A stretch of DNA of 64,000 nt, from assembly GCF_014395225.1 (NCBI RefSeq), contig NZ_CP060723.1, forward strand, positions 434,001 through 498,000, read 5' to 3'. The stretch's first letter is position 1; every line of letters starts with the position of its first letter. Below are positions 1-8,630 of this stretch, piece after piece. The notes below the pieces were generated by a model. That model searched no databases. It was not told the DNA's origin and saw only the letters and a program-made list of their open reading frames with translations. Made by a program: the position numbers and the translations under genes. Source of the DNA: Pedobacter roseus (lineage in GTDB: Bacteria > Bacteroidota > Bacteroidia > Sphingobacteriales > Sphingobacteriaceae).

Positions 1-29
1 TCAATGATCTAAAATAACTCGGTTTTAGA

Positions 30-62
30 AATCTTTATGGGGACGCGCATCCCCATAAAGAT
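30..62. terminator. Strong hairpin, possible terminator
   Basis: A perfect 13-bp stem (31-43 pairs with 50-62) with a six-base CGCGCA loop. No T-run follows on the plus strand and there is only a weak one on the minus strand, so it may be a terminator of a gene left of the window or a structured RNA end. No gene is visible between it and 207. Confidence 0.4.
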
Positions 63-206
63 ACACCTGGATTAGTCATATTTGATTTATGAAATTGGAG
101 GATAAGCTTTGTCGCGATTCCCCCCTTAAGATGTCTGGAATGTGCCTGACAAATTGCCGCATTCAGGGCTATATTTGGATAACATTTACCTTAAAATCAT
201 TTACCT

Positions 207-1112
207 ATGTTCCCCATCAAACCTCACATCTGGTTCGCCCAGGATAAAGCCAAAGAGGCAGCCGAATTCTATGCATCATTACTGCCTGATTCGGGCCTGA
301 ACTATGCAAATCATTTCGATATGCCCGGTGGTGGCCAGTGCGAAACTGTTGAATTTACGGTGGCCGGGCAACCATTCCTGGGCATCAGTTCGGGGCCGGG
401 ATTAACTATTAGTCCTGCAATATCTTTTATGATCAATTTTGATCCCTCCCGCGATGCTGATGCCGCCAAAAATATAGATGAAGTTTGGAACAAGTTGTTA
501 CCTGAAGGAACGGTGATGATGCCTTTAGACCGCTATCCTTTTAGCGAACGCTATGGTTGGCTAAGCGATAAATATGGCATTTCATGGCAGCTGATCCTTA
601 CCAACCCAACGGGAGAAGAAAGGCCTGTAATTGTACCATCGTTGATGTATACGGGCGATGTAGCTGGTAAAGCCAGTGAAGCCATTGATTTTTACTGTTC
701 GGTATTTAAAGATGGTAAACCTGGTATCACGGCTCCCCGCACTGAAGATGTGGGGCCCGACAAGGCTGGTACATTAATGTTTGCTGATTTTTACATCAAC
801 CAAAGCTGGCTGGCCGCTATGGATAGTGCGCACCCGCATGGTTTCGGTTTTAATGATGCAGTGTCCTTACTAATTGTATGCGATACACAGGAAGAAGTCG
901 ATTATTACTGGCAGGCCCTAACAGCTGGAGGCGCAGCCGGGCAATGTGGCTGGTTGAAGGATAAATACGGTGTATCCTGGCAGGTGGCTTCGTCTGTCAT
1001 GTTCGAAGCTTTGAAGAAGGGTAGCCCTGAGCAGGTTGCCCGGGTTACACAAACTTTTATGACAATGAAAAAAGTTGATGTTTCCGCTTTACAAAAGGCC
1101 TACAATGAATAG
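207..1112 (+). CDS. Tandem VOC-fold (PhnB-like) protein
   Basis: This 301-residue protein is a duplication of the small vicinal-oxygen-chelate/PhnB-like domain often labelled 3-demethylubiquinone methyltransferase-like, although no methyltransferase domain is present. The first unit spans roughly residues 1-135 and the second 140-290. Each ends with the same signature, WLSDKYGISWQ in unit one and WLKDKYGVSWQ in unit two, which makes the internal duplication visible. There is no signal peptide, so it is cytoplasmic. VOC proteins of this class bind a metal or small ligand and many are linked to resistance or detoxification; the substrate here is unknown. It is a single-gene unit that converges on the next gene through a shared terminator. 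Confidence 0.8.
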   Translation: MFPIKPHIWFAQDKAKEAAEFYASLLPDSGLNYANHFDMPGGGQCETVEFTVAGQPFLGISSGPGLTISPAISFMINFDPSRDADAAKNIDEVWNKLLPEGTVMMPLDRYPFSERYGWLSDKYGISWQLILTNPTGEERPVIVPSLMYTGDVAGKASEAIDFYCSVFKDGKPGITAPRTEDVGPDKAGTLMFADFYINQSWLAAMDSAHPHGFGFNDAVSLLIVCDTQEEVDYYWQALTAGGAAGQCGWLKDKYGVSWQVASSVMFEALKKGSPEQVARVTQTFMTMKKVDVSALQKAYNE

Positions 1113-1127
1113 GAATCCGAGCTTATA

Positions 1128-1163
1128 AAAAAAGCTGTTATCCGGTAAGGGTAACAGCTTTTG
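1128..1163. terminator. Bidirectional rho-independent terminator
   Basis: An 11-bp stem (AAAAGCTGTTA at 1130-1140 with its complement at 1152-1162) flanked by A-rich and T-rich tracts. It sits between the convergent VOC gene and the beta-barrel gene and can serve both. Confidence 0.8.
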
Positions 1164-1182
1164 ATTTTGTTGGATAAGCCAA

Positions 1183-1761
1183 TTATTTAATATCGCTTTT
1201 AATCTTGTTTGCTGTTTTCTTTCCTGGTAGATAAATCTGTAAACCAAATGAAAGATTCAGGTTGTTCTGGGTGGTAGCGCTGCCAAAACCTACTAAACCA
1301 TTATATTTAAATAAGGTTTCAAGGCCGATATTAGACGTAACAAAATAAGCAAAACCCGGACCAACACTTAAGTTTAAGCCGTTGGTATTGCCACCACCTT
1401 TACTAACGTTTACACCACCAATGCCTGCTGTTGCTTCAGCAAAAAAGCGGCCATGCTTAAGCACTTCTACACTTTTACCTGAATAATAGCGGCCTAAAGC
1501 ACCAACACCATAATTTGTTATAGTACCCGAATTTTTCGCTGTTTCGAGACCGAAGTTAACATAGCCACCTAAGGCAATATTATCCTCTATAAACCATGCC
1601 GCTTTTGGGGTAATGTCGAAGCTAAGAACATTTGGCGCGTCAAGTCCAAGATTGATATTGGCAAGATTTCCACCAATCATTACATTGCCTTTTTGAATCT
1701 GTGCCTGAGCTGCAAAAATTGTGGTTGTTGATAAAATAATAATAGTTAAAAGTTTTTTCAT
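1183..1761 (-). CDS. Outer-membrane beta-barrel protein
   Basis: A 192-residue protein with a Sec signal peptide (about residues 1-20, cleavage after AQA) followed by alternating hydrophobic/polar strands rich in Gly, Asn and aromatic residues, typical of small 8-stranded porin-like or OmpW/OmpA-type barrels of Bacteroidota. Blocks such as GVGALGRYY and LSVGPGFAYF look like transmembrane strands, and the C-terminal strand ends LSFGLQIYLP. It likely sits in the outer membrane; ligand or role cannot be read from sequence. It is monocistronic with a shared terminator downstream. Confidence 0.75.
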   Translation of the reverse strand: MKKLLTIIILSTTTIFAAQAQIQKGNVMIGGNLANINLGLDAPNVLSFDITPKAAWFIEDNIALGGYVNFGLETAKNSGTITNYGVGALGRYYSGKSVEVLKHGRFFAEATAGIGGVNVSKGGGNTNGLNLSVGPGFAYFVTSNIGLETLFKYNGLVGFGSATTQNNLNLSFGLQIYLPGKKTANKIKSDIK

Positions 1762-2073
1762 TGTAAATGTATTTTATGTTAATGTTAAGTGAATTCTATA
1801 CTACGGTTTTGCTGTTTGCCGGATGCAGTTTTGGTTTATGGTAAAGATTGATGAAGACGCCTGATAAGTTCTTTTTTTATTCTTAGCCATGAGCATACAT
1901 ATTGATCATTAAAAAATTTTGGCAAAGCTGTAGAAATAATTAGGTTATAAAAATCTACAATAGGTGAATGCGCTTATAAACTCTACGAATAGACATGCAG
2001 ACTCCATAAAAAGAATAAATGATTGGTAAAGCGTAGTGATATAAGCTCAGGAAATTAAAAAAGGTGCAGAAAA
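1762..2073. other. Intergenic, no gene seen
   Basis: AT-rich spacer between two minus-strand genes. It should hold the promoter of the beta-barrel gene, but I cannot point to a convincing Bacteroidota -33/-7 pair. Confidence 0.5.
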
Positions 2074-2112
2074 AACAAAGCCCGGAATCGTAAGATCCCG
2101 GGCTTTATTTTT
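2070..2112 (-). terminator. Rho-independent terminator
   Basis: A 13-bp stem with one mismatch (AAAGCCCGG arm at 2078-2086, CCCGGGCTTT arm at 2097-2106). The A-run at 2070-2077 gives a T-tract on the minus strand, so it terminates the YciF-like gene. Confidence 0.75.
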
Positions 2113-2161
2113 TAGTGTAGTGAAAAATATTATAGCTATCTATAACATCTTGTTCTGCCTG

Positions 2162-2743
2162 TTATTCCGCTGCAGCTTCGGCATTAATTGCGCTTACTGC
2201 AATTTCTGTAAGTGCAACATCTGTCGCTTTTTCGTTCTCCAGGGTTTGACCCAAAAGTTCGGCTACATCAGAACGGTCCAGGTTTTCGGCAAAAACCTTT
2301 AATGTGCCATAAGTAGCAATTTCGTAATGTTCTACTTTTTGTGCCGCTAAAATTAATCCCGCATCGCGGATCATGGTGCCAGCATCGGTATCTTCTATAA
2401 TACTATTCGCTTCTTCAAGTAATCCTGCCATGGCATCGCATTTTTTTGCTGCCGGTTTCTCGTCAAGCAAACCAAATACCTGCTCCAATGTATCAATGTG
2501 GGTTTGGGTTTCCTGAGTATGTTTTTCAAATGCAGCGGCAAGTTCGGTACTGGTTGCAGCTTTTTTCATTTTAGGAAGTGCCTTTACCAGGTGTTTTTCT
2601 GCCCAATAAATATCTTTTAATTCATCCACAAAAAACTCGTGAAATTCAGAACGTTCTATTTTGCCTGCGGTATTGCCACTAGCTTTTTTTGTTGTTGTTT
2701 TGCTTGCAGCCTTAGCTGGAGCTTTTTTTGTTGTAGTCGCCAT
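2162..2743 (-). CDS. YciF-like DUF892 ferritin-fold protein
   Basis: The 193-residue protein has a DUF892/YciE-YciF four-helix domain from about residue 30 to 185. Family landmarks are visible: FHEFFVDELKDIYWAEKHLVKALPKM split over residues 34-59, and a run of Glu/His (HTQETQTHIDTLEQVF, VEHYEIATYGTL) that would supply a di-iron-like site. The first 30 residues are a Lys/Ala/Thr-rich tail (KKAPAKAASKTTTKKAS) similar to histone H1-like tails and absent from most YciF proteins. Members are stress-induced cytoplasmic proteins of unclear chemistry. It is monocistronic with its own terminator. Confidence 0.88.
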   Translation of the reverse strand: MATTTKKAPAKAASKTTTKKASGNTAGKIERSEFHEFFVDELKDIYWAEKHLVKALPKMKKAATSTELAAAFEKHTQETQTHIDTLEQVFGLLDEKPAAKKCDAMAGLLEEANSIIEDTDAGTMIRDAGLILAAQKVEHYEIATYGTLKVFAENLDRSDVAELLGQTLENEKATDVALTEIAVSAINAEAAAE

Positions 2744-3090
2744 ATACTTAATTATTGATTTTCGTTTGATTTAAGAACCGTTCGCATCCCGATATGGTTT
2801 AGTGAATAAATAAAACAGGTAATTTCACGGGAGTTTATACGTATTTATGGCTGCTGTGGTCCGCTACGTGTTTTGTGTTTTAAAGGGAAAGACAAAACAA
2901 TTTGTTGAGTAGGTCGATTCTGACTAAAACACTGTGTTGGAATATCGGAACTGATACCCACACAGCAGATCGGTTGTTAGACTAATGCCAGGGAAGAGAA
3001 GGTATTTTCTCAAGTGCTAAACCAATAAATTTTATTTCCGGCACAGATTAATGGAGCCGTATTCAATATACGAACGGTTAGTTCATTTAA
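2744..3090. other. Intergenic, no gene seen
   Basis: Spacer between divergent genes. It should contain the promoters for the YciF-like gene and the response regulator; no clear element is recognisable. Confidence 0.45.
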
Positions 3091-3213
3091 ATTGAGGCTA
3101 ATTTGTTTGAAGAAAATGAACAGCGTTATTTAAAACTTTATGGAGTATGGCGTGTTAGTTCAATGCCTGAATATTTCGACAATCCAAAAAAGCCTTGTCC
3201 TGATCACGCCTAA
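3091..3213 (+). pseudogene. Short coding-like fragment before the regulator
   Basis: An open frame of 40 codons without ATG (a TTG lies at 3103) ends TAA at 3211-3213, six bases before the response-regulator ATG. The translation is protein-like (RYLKLYGVWR, SMPEYFDNPK, ending CPDHA). It may be the C-terminal remnant of a lost gene or a leader peptide. I do not recognise the family. Confidence 0.3.
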
Positions 3214-3218
3214 TCCCA

Positions 3219-3866
3219 ATGAAAAATATCATTTTAGCAGAGGATCATAAAGTCATTCGAAACGGACTTAAAATGCTCCTCGAATCCACAAACCAATATA
3301 AGATTGTTTTTGAAGCCAACAATGGTCAGGAAGTGATTGATGCAATAACTGAAGGATTACAGGCAGATCTTATCGTGTCGGACATTGGTATGCCCGTTAT
3401 GGACGGCATTACCATGATTAGCGTGCTCAAAGAGAAAAATTTTCAGGTTCCGGTATTGGTCATTTCAATGCTTGAAGACAATTCCCATCTTTATCAGGCG
3501 GTTAAGGCAGGAGCAAGGGGTTTTCTGACCAAATCAGTCGATTCTGATGAATTGTTCTTCGCCATATCCCGAATTGTTGGAGGAGAGCGTTATATCTGTT
3601 CAGGACTTTCTGTAAAAATTGTAGACCAGGTGATTGAGTCGACAGTTTTGCCCGGTAGCATCATTGAAGGAGCAGAATTTTCTTCAAGAGAGATCGAGAT
3701 CCTACAGCTGATCGGCCAGGGGCTTACCAATATCGAAATGGCCGACAGGTTATTTATTTCCCGTCGTACAGTTGAAGGGCACCGCCAAAACCTGATCGAT
3801 AAAACAGGTGCTAAAAATACCGCGGCACTGATGCGTTTTGCCTACACCAAAGGAATTCTTAACTGA
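3219..3866 (+). CDS. NarL/FixJ-type response regulator
   Basis: A 215-residue two-component response regulator. The receiver domain covers residues 1-120 with acidic pair E8/D9, phospho-acceptor D55 in LIVSDIGMPVMDG, a VISM segment at the switch Ser/Thr position and conserved Lys in FLTKS near residue 105. A LuxR-type helix-turn-helix follows at about 150-210 (FSSREIEILQLIGQGLTNIE, then SRRTVEGHRQNLIDKT). It would bind DNA as a phosphorylated dimer. No sensor kinase is adjacent, so its partner is encoded elsewhere. Start chosen at the ATG giving a canonical N-terminus. Confidence 0.92.
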   Translation: MKNIILAEDHKVIRNGLKMLLESTNQYKIVFEANNGQEVIDAITEGLQADLIVSDIGMPVMDGITMISVLKEKNFQVPVLVISMLEDNSHLYQAVKAGARGFLTKSVDSDELFFAISRIVGGERYICSGLSVKIVDQVIESTVLPGSIIEGAEFSSREIEILQLIGQGLTNIEMADRLFISRRTVEGHRQNLIDKTGAKNTAALMRFAYTKGILN

Positions 3867-3988
3867 TAAAATTATTGCTTTAATCAAAAATAAAAAAAAA
3901 ATATTTCAGGTAATTAACGCAGTAGAAAGCGTAGTTTTTACAGGGTTTAGCCTTGAGGATTTTTAAAATTTTACAGGGTGGGTGTACA

Positions 3989-4032
3989 AAAAAGAGGAAA
4001 GTAATTTGAACATTGCTTTCCTCTTTTGGTTT
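3989..4032. terminator. Bidirectional rho-independent terminator
   Basis: A 12-bp perfect stem (AAAAGAGGAAAG at 3990-4001 with CTTTCCTCTTTT at 4016-4027) followed by T-rich sequence. It separates the convergent response-regulator and sigma-factor genes. Confidence 0.85.
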
Positions 4033-4033
4033 T

Positions 4034-4537
4034 TTAGCGGTATTGTTTAAGGTATTTTTTCAGTTGGATCCTGGCCTCATGGATGTATGTTTTAACCGTA
4101 CCCAATGGCAGTTGCATCTCGTCGGCAATCTCATGGTATTTATAGCCTTCAAAATAGCGGATAAAAGGAACCGAATATTTTTCAGGCAGCATCGATAGTG
4201 CCAGATTAATATCCTGCATGGCAAAACTGCCTACTGAACCATTAGTGGTGGCACTATAATAAAGATTGGCAGAAGTAATCTCATCCTCCTGTACCGTACG
4301 GTCACGGTTTTTGATGCCTTTTTTGTAATTGTTGATAAAAGTGTTTTTCATGATCACAAACAGCCATCCCTTGATGTTGGTACCATCCTCAAACTTGGAT
4401 ACAAAACGCGTTGCCTTGAGTAGGGTTTCCTGCAGCAGGTCGTTGGCATCTTCCTGATCTCTGGTAAAATTTAGCGCGTGCGATCTAAGTGACGACGCGT
4501 GAAAACTGATGGTCTCACTGAATTCTTTTTGTGTCAT
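4034..4537 (-). CDS. ECF-type RNA polymerase sigma factor
   Basis: A 167-residue ECF sigma factor. Region 2 (FTRDQEDANDLLQETLLKAT, then FEDGTNIKGWLFVIMKNTFI) binds core polymerase and the -10 element; region 4 near the C-terminus (LPEKYSVPFIRYFEGYKYHE, then LPLGTVKTYIHEARIQLKKY) reads the -35. The open frame extends 20 codons further, to 4597, but ATG 4537 (MTQKEFSETI) matches the usual family length and is preferred. No anti-sigma gene is adjacent. Only the canonical ECF regions are seen, without the C-terminal extensions of larger groups. Confidence 0.9.
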   Translation of the reverse strand: MTQKEFSETISFHASSLRSHALNFTRDQEDANDLLQETLLKATRFVSKFEDGTNIKGWLFVIMKNTFINNYKKGIKNRDRTVQEDEITSANLYYSATTNGSVGSFAMQDINLALSMLPEKYSVPFIRYFEGYKYHEIADEMQLPLGTVKTYIHEARIQLKKYLKQYR

Positions 4538-4597
4538 AACTTTTTGTTTTAGCGTGTAACCAATCAAAACAAAACCCATACCATCAGGATGTGCCAA

Positions 4598-4923
4598 AAT
4601 TGGCCAGCAGGTGTGTGATACGTAGATTTCTCCTCCCCCGTATTTTTACGTGTTAACTTAATAGGTGATTTAAAAGCATGTTTACAACGTCGTATCATCC
4701 TTTATAAAAATGGTTGCAAAATTTAGTTTTTCATGAACGGGTAAGTTATTGCTATTGCCTTGGGTTTAGGTTTATATAGCAGGTTAATATCTGGTGCTAA
4801 TCCGTTAATTGCTGGTGGTTATTTTGTTTAGTATTTGTTAAGTTTGTTTGGTAATTTTATGCGTTGTCCTGATCGATTATTCTCGTTTGTAACACATCAC
4901 CTTTACCCATTAGTTATCGTTTT
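4598..4923. other. Intergenic, divergent promoter region
   Basis: Spacer between the sigma factor and the first sulfatase. It must hold divergent promoters; I see no convincing motif or ORF. Confidence 0.45.
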
Positions 4924-6360
4924 ATGAGCCATTCCTTTAAACCTGTTTTAACATTTGTTCTTGTATTTACATTATACTTTAATGCCAACGCCCAAAACAA
5001 AAAGCCTGTTGCCAAACCCAATATCCTGCTGATTTTTACAGATGATCTTGGTTATATGGATTGTGGTTTTACCGGGAGCAAGATTATGGAAACCCCGAAT
5101 ATTGATGCCCTATCGAAAAAGGGAATGGTATTTAACAATGCTTATGCAGGCGCAGGCAATTGTGCACCCAGCAGGGCAGCTTTAATTAGCGGAAAGTATT
5201 CGCCAAGAACGGGCGTTTACGCAGTGGGGAGCACTACACGTGGACCTGTTGAACTCATGAAGCTTGTTCCTGTTCGAAACAATGTTGCGCTAAATCCATC
5301 CTTCAAAACCATTGCCGAGGGCTTAAAAGATCAGGGATATGCTACCGCTATTTTTGGTAAATGGCATCTGGCTGATTCTAAGGCAACCCAGCCACAGGCA
5401 CAGGGTTTCGATCAGTACACAGAAGGCCCAAAAGAACAATCGGTTAAAGGGAGCAATGAAGCTGCTGATCCGAAAGGGGTAGCCTATTTAACCGATGCGG
5501 CCATTAAATTTATGCAAAATACAAAAGACAAACCTTTTTTTGCTTATCTGGCCCACAATGCAATCCATTCAAAACTGGAAGCAAAAGCAGAAACGATAGC
5601 AAAATTCAAGAAAAAGGGATTGAACGATAAAATGGCCGTTTATGCGGCCTGTACTTATGATTTTGACGCAAGTGTAGGTGTGATAATGGATTTCTTGAAA
5701 AAAACGGGACTGGAAAAGAATACCCTGGTTATTTTTACCAGCGATAACGGCGCCACACAACAATCATCACAAGAGCCGCTCCGGGGAAATAAAGGTTCCT
5801 ATTATGAAGGCGGGATCAGAGAGCCGTTTATTGCCTGCTGGCCTGATCACATTAAACCAGGTGCCATAAATGCTACACCAATCATTAATCTCGATTTTTA
5901 CCCAACCTTTATGTCGCTGGCAGGCGATAAAAAATTCAAAAGCGATGGCGAAGACCTGATGCCGCTTTTATTGGGACAAAAAACTGAAACCATCAGGAAA
6001 TCGATATACTGGTATTTCCCTGGCTACCTGGATAACCCTGTGATCAGGGGACGCGATAAGGTATTCCGCACCAGGCCGGTCGCTGTGATTAGAAAAGGAG
6101 ATTTTAAACTCCATCTTTATCTTGAAGAATGGATGTTAGATGGAGGGAAAGCCAGAATCAAAGAAAATAATGCTGTAGAACTATACAATATCAAAACCGA
6201 CGAAGGGGAGCACCTTAACCTGGCCAATACTAACGAAGCCAAAAGAGATGAGCTTTTAGCTGATCTTTTAAGCTGGATGGAAAAAACCAAAGCCCCGCTT
6301 CCCACTAAAATCACGGCAACCAACAAAGCTGTTCAAGGTACCGTGGGGGGCGAAAATTAA
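4924..6360 (+). CDS. Secreted S1-family sulfatase
   Basis: A 478-residue type I sulfatase with a Sec signal peptide (about 1-23, NANAQ). Metal-binding Asp pair D40/D41 lies in FTDDLGY. The formylglycine signature CAPSR has Cys80 as the residue to be modified by an anaerobic or FGE-type maturase, followed by the GKYSPRTG extension. GKWHLAD (about 145-151) and FTSDNGA are further metal/active-site blocks. It hydrolyses a sulfate ester, probably on a sulfated glycan, in the periplasm or on the surface. It lies 37 bp before a second sulfatase on the same strand. Substrate is not predictable from sequence alone. Confidence 0.9.
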   Translation: MSHSFKPVLTFVLVFTLYFNANAQNKKPVAKPNILLIFTDDLGYMDCGFTGSKIMETPNIDALSKKGMVFNNAYAGAGNCAPSRAALISGKYSPRTGVYAVGSTTRGPVELMKLVPVRNNVALNPSFKTIAEGLKDQGYATAIFGKWHLADSKATQPQAQGFDQYTEGPKEQSVKGSNEAADPKGVAYLTDAAIKFMQNTKDKPFFAYLAHNAIHSKLEAKAETIAKFKKKGLNDKMAVYAACTYDFDASVGVIMDFLKKTGLEKNTLVIFTSDNGATQQSSQEPLRGNKGSYYEGGIREPFIACWPDHIKPGAINATPIINLDFYPTFMSLAGDKKFKSDGEDLMPLLLGQKTETIRKSIYWYFPGYLDNPVIRGRDKVFRTRPVAVIRKGDFKLHLYLEEWMLDGGKARIKENNAVELYNIKTDEGEHLNLANTNEAKRDELLADLLSWMEKTKAPLPTKITATNKAVQGTVGGEN

Positions 6361-6397
6361 GTATTAAATATAACGAAAGATTTACCACATTTACGAG

Positions 6398-8461
6398 ATG
6401 AAACCTGTTTTTTACCTTCTGATTTTAACCAATATATTCCTGGCCGGCAGCAGTTATGCACAGGAACAAAAGAAACCTAATATTATCTTTATCCTCACTG
6501 ATGATCTTGGCTATGGTGATGTTGGCGTGTTTTTTCAGAATAAGAGGGCTGCCAATCCCGATAGGACCAAGCCATTTACCCTTACGCCACACCTGGATGA
6601 AATGGCCGGTTCAGGAGCTACGCTTCCCCAGCATTATTGTTCAGCTCCGGTATGTGCACCATCCAGGGCATCAATTCTACTTGGACAGAGCCAGGGCCAT
6701 GCCAATGTAAGGGATAATCAATTTGATAAGGCACTGGCCGATAATTATACTTTAGGCAATGTAATGCAAAAAGCGGGTTATACTACAGTAGCCATTGGCA
6801 AATGGGGACTTCAGGGTACTAAAGAATGGTCTGCTCATCCGTTAAACAGGGGCTTCGATTACTATTATGGCTACATGCGCCACTCCGATGGACACGAACA
6901 CTATCCAAAAGAGGGGCTGTACAGGGGGAAGAAAGAGGTCTGGGAAAATAAAACAGAGGTAAGTGAAGGTTTGGATAAATGTTATACCGGTGATCTTTGG
7001 ACAGCAAGAGCGAAAAAGTGGATTATCGACCATAGCAAAGGACAACAACCGGACCAGCCATTTTTTATGTTTTTGGCCTATGATACACCGCATGCCGTTT
7101 TAGAACTTCCTACATCTGCCTATCCTGCTGGTGGAGGGCTAAACGGCGGTTTACAATGGCTCGGAACAGCCGGAAAAATGATCAATACAGCAACAGGCAC
7201 ACCTGATAGCTGGACACATCCGGATTATATTAATGCCACTTATGATGATGACCATAACGCCACAACCCCTGAGAAACCATGGCCCGATACCTATAAAAGG
7301 TTTGCCACTTCAACAAGGAGGATTGATGATGAGGTTGGAGATCTTTTGCAATTACTTAAAGACCTGAAGATCGATTCGAATACCTTAGTGGTTTTTAGTT
7401 CTGATAACGGGCCATCCATAGAGTCTTATCTTCCGAAACCTTATGTGCGTTATGATGCTAACTTTTTCAGCAGTTTTGGTCCGTTTGACGGTATAAAAAG
7501 AGATGTATTGGAAGGCGGCATGCGTATGCCGGTTATTGCCAGGTGGACTGGGCACATCCCTGCACATACCGTTGTAAATTCACCTAGTATCTCGTATGAT
7601 TGGATGCCTACATTTTTAGATGCGGCCAACTTACCTGCACCGGCAGTATCAGATGGTGTTTCTTTGTTGCCATCCTTGACCGGAAAAGGTAAACAAAAGG
7701 AGAGTCTGATCTATTCGGAATATTTTGAAGGTGGTAAAACACCTTCTTACCCGGAATATGCAAGTGTAAACCGTGGCAGGATCAGGAACCAGATGCAGAT
7801 GATCAGGTTTGGGAACATTGTTGGCTTGAGGTATGATATAAAATCACAGAACGATAATTTCCAGTTTTTTGATGTATTAAAAGATCCTCATCAGCAGTAT
7901 AATCTGGCCGAAACTCAAAATATGGATTCACTTCAGCGTAAAATGAAAGATATGGTATTACAGGTGCGCCGGATAGACGTAGAGGCTAAAAGACCTTATG
8001 ATACTGTAGCGGTGCCTGCCATACTGAATACCACTGTAAGCAAGGGATTGTTATGGAAAAGCTACAGGTCGGCAACGGAATGGCTACCCAATACCAAGGG
8101 GCTAAGCATCATTTCTAGTGGTAAAAGCGTTGGTTTAGCGCCTCAAATAACCAATAAGGATGCTGGTAACTTTATAACAGTTGAGGGCTTTATCAAAATC
8201 CCGGCCGATGGAAATTATACTTTTTATCTGGCTTCCAAAGGTAAAGCATTTCTCAGGATACATAATGCGGTATTAATCGATGAAGATTTTGGCTATACCC
8301 CAAAAAGCGATAAGCAGAGTACGATCAAGTTAAAAGCAGGTCTGCACCCCATTAAACTTTATTATCAAAGATTTAAGCATGAGAAGGGAAATGTTAATTT
8401 AGAATGGTCTTCCGCTTCATTTACCAAACAGCCTATTTCGCAGTATGCTTTCTGCCACTAG
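6398..8461 (+). CDS. Secreted sulfatase with C-terminal PA14-like domain
   Basis: A 687-residue sulfatase. After a signal peptide (about 1-21) come D35/D36 in LTDDLGYGD, the formylglycine motif CAPSRAS with Cys86, GKWGLQG and FSSDNGPS. Residues from about 590 to 687 form an extra domain (FITVEGFIKIPADGNYTFYL, then LKAGLHPIKLYYQ) that resembles PA14/GLEYA carbohydrate-binding domains; standard family members end before it. With the upstream sulfatase it makes a two-gene unit, and the pair may attack different sulfated positions of one glycan. The PA14-like assignment is from pattern only. Confidence 0.88.
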   Translation: MKPVFYLLILTNIFLAGSSYAQEQKKPNIIFILTDDLGYGDVGVFFQNKRAANPDRTKPFTLTPHLDEMAGSGATLPQHYCSAPVCAPSRASILLGQSQGHANVRDNQFDKALADNYTLGNVMQKAGYTTVAIGKWGLQGTKEWSAHPLNRGFDYYYGYMRHSDGHEHYPKEGLYRGKKEVWENKTEVSEGLDKCYTGDLWTARAKKWIIDHSKGQQPDQPFFMFLAYDTPHAVLELPTSAYPAGGGLNGGLQWLGTAGKMINTATGTPDSWTHPDYINATYDDDHNATTPEKPWPDTYKRFATSTRRIDDEVGDLLQLLKDLKIDSNTLVVFSSDNGPSIESYLPKPYVRYDANFFSSFGPFDGIKRDVLEGGMRMPVIARWTGHIPAHTVVNSPSISYDWMPTFLDAANLPAPAVSDGVSLLPSLTGKGKQKESLIYSEYFEGGKTPSYPEYASVNRGRIRNQMQMIRFGNIVGLRYDIKSQNDNFQFFDVLKDPHQQYNLAETQNMDSLQRKMKDMVLQVRRIDVEAKRPYDTVAVPAILNTTVSKGLLWKSYRSATEWLPNTKGLSIISSGKSVGLAPQITNKDAGNFITVEGFIKIPADGNYTFYLASKGKAFLRIHNAVLIDEDFGYTPKSDKQSTIKLKAGLHPIKLYYQRFKHEKGNVNLEWSSASFTKQPISQYAFCH

Positions 8462-8493
8462 CAACTCTGTTAAACAGCGGGTATAAATAACTG

Positions 8494-8528
8494 AAAAGCC
8501 TGAAATCGCATGATTTCAGGCTTTAGTT
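8494..8528. terminator. Terminator hairpin of the tRNA-Ser type
   Basis: A perfect 13-bp stem (AAAGCCTGAAATC at 8495-8507 with its complement at 8512-8524) and T-rich 3' side. It ends the sulfatase unit, but the same hairpin core (AAAGCCTG...CAGGCTT) recurs at 10435-10466 and 20208-20243 next to tRNA-Ser 3' sequence. Confidence 0.8.
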
Positions 8529-8533
8529 TTTCA

Positions 8534-8549
8534 GGCGGAGAATGGGGGA
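8534..8549 (-). repeat. Remnant of tRNA-Ser 3' end (att-like)
   Basis: GGCGGAGAATGGGGGA matches 15 of 16 bases of the 3' end of the tRNA-Ser at 20265-20280 and follows the same terminator hairpin. Likely an old attachment-site copy. Confidence 0.55.
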
Positions 8550-8630
8550 GTTCATTAGAACACCTTAGTGGTATTTTCTTGATTTTGAAGCGTATATACC
8601 GAAAATAATAATATTCTAGGTCTTGTAGTG

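Noticed and set aside
6456..6710. 84-codon plus-strand ORF
   Set aside because: It lies within the second sulfatase in another frame, across the formylglycine motif.
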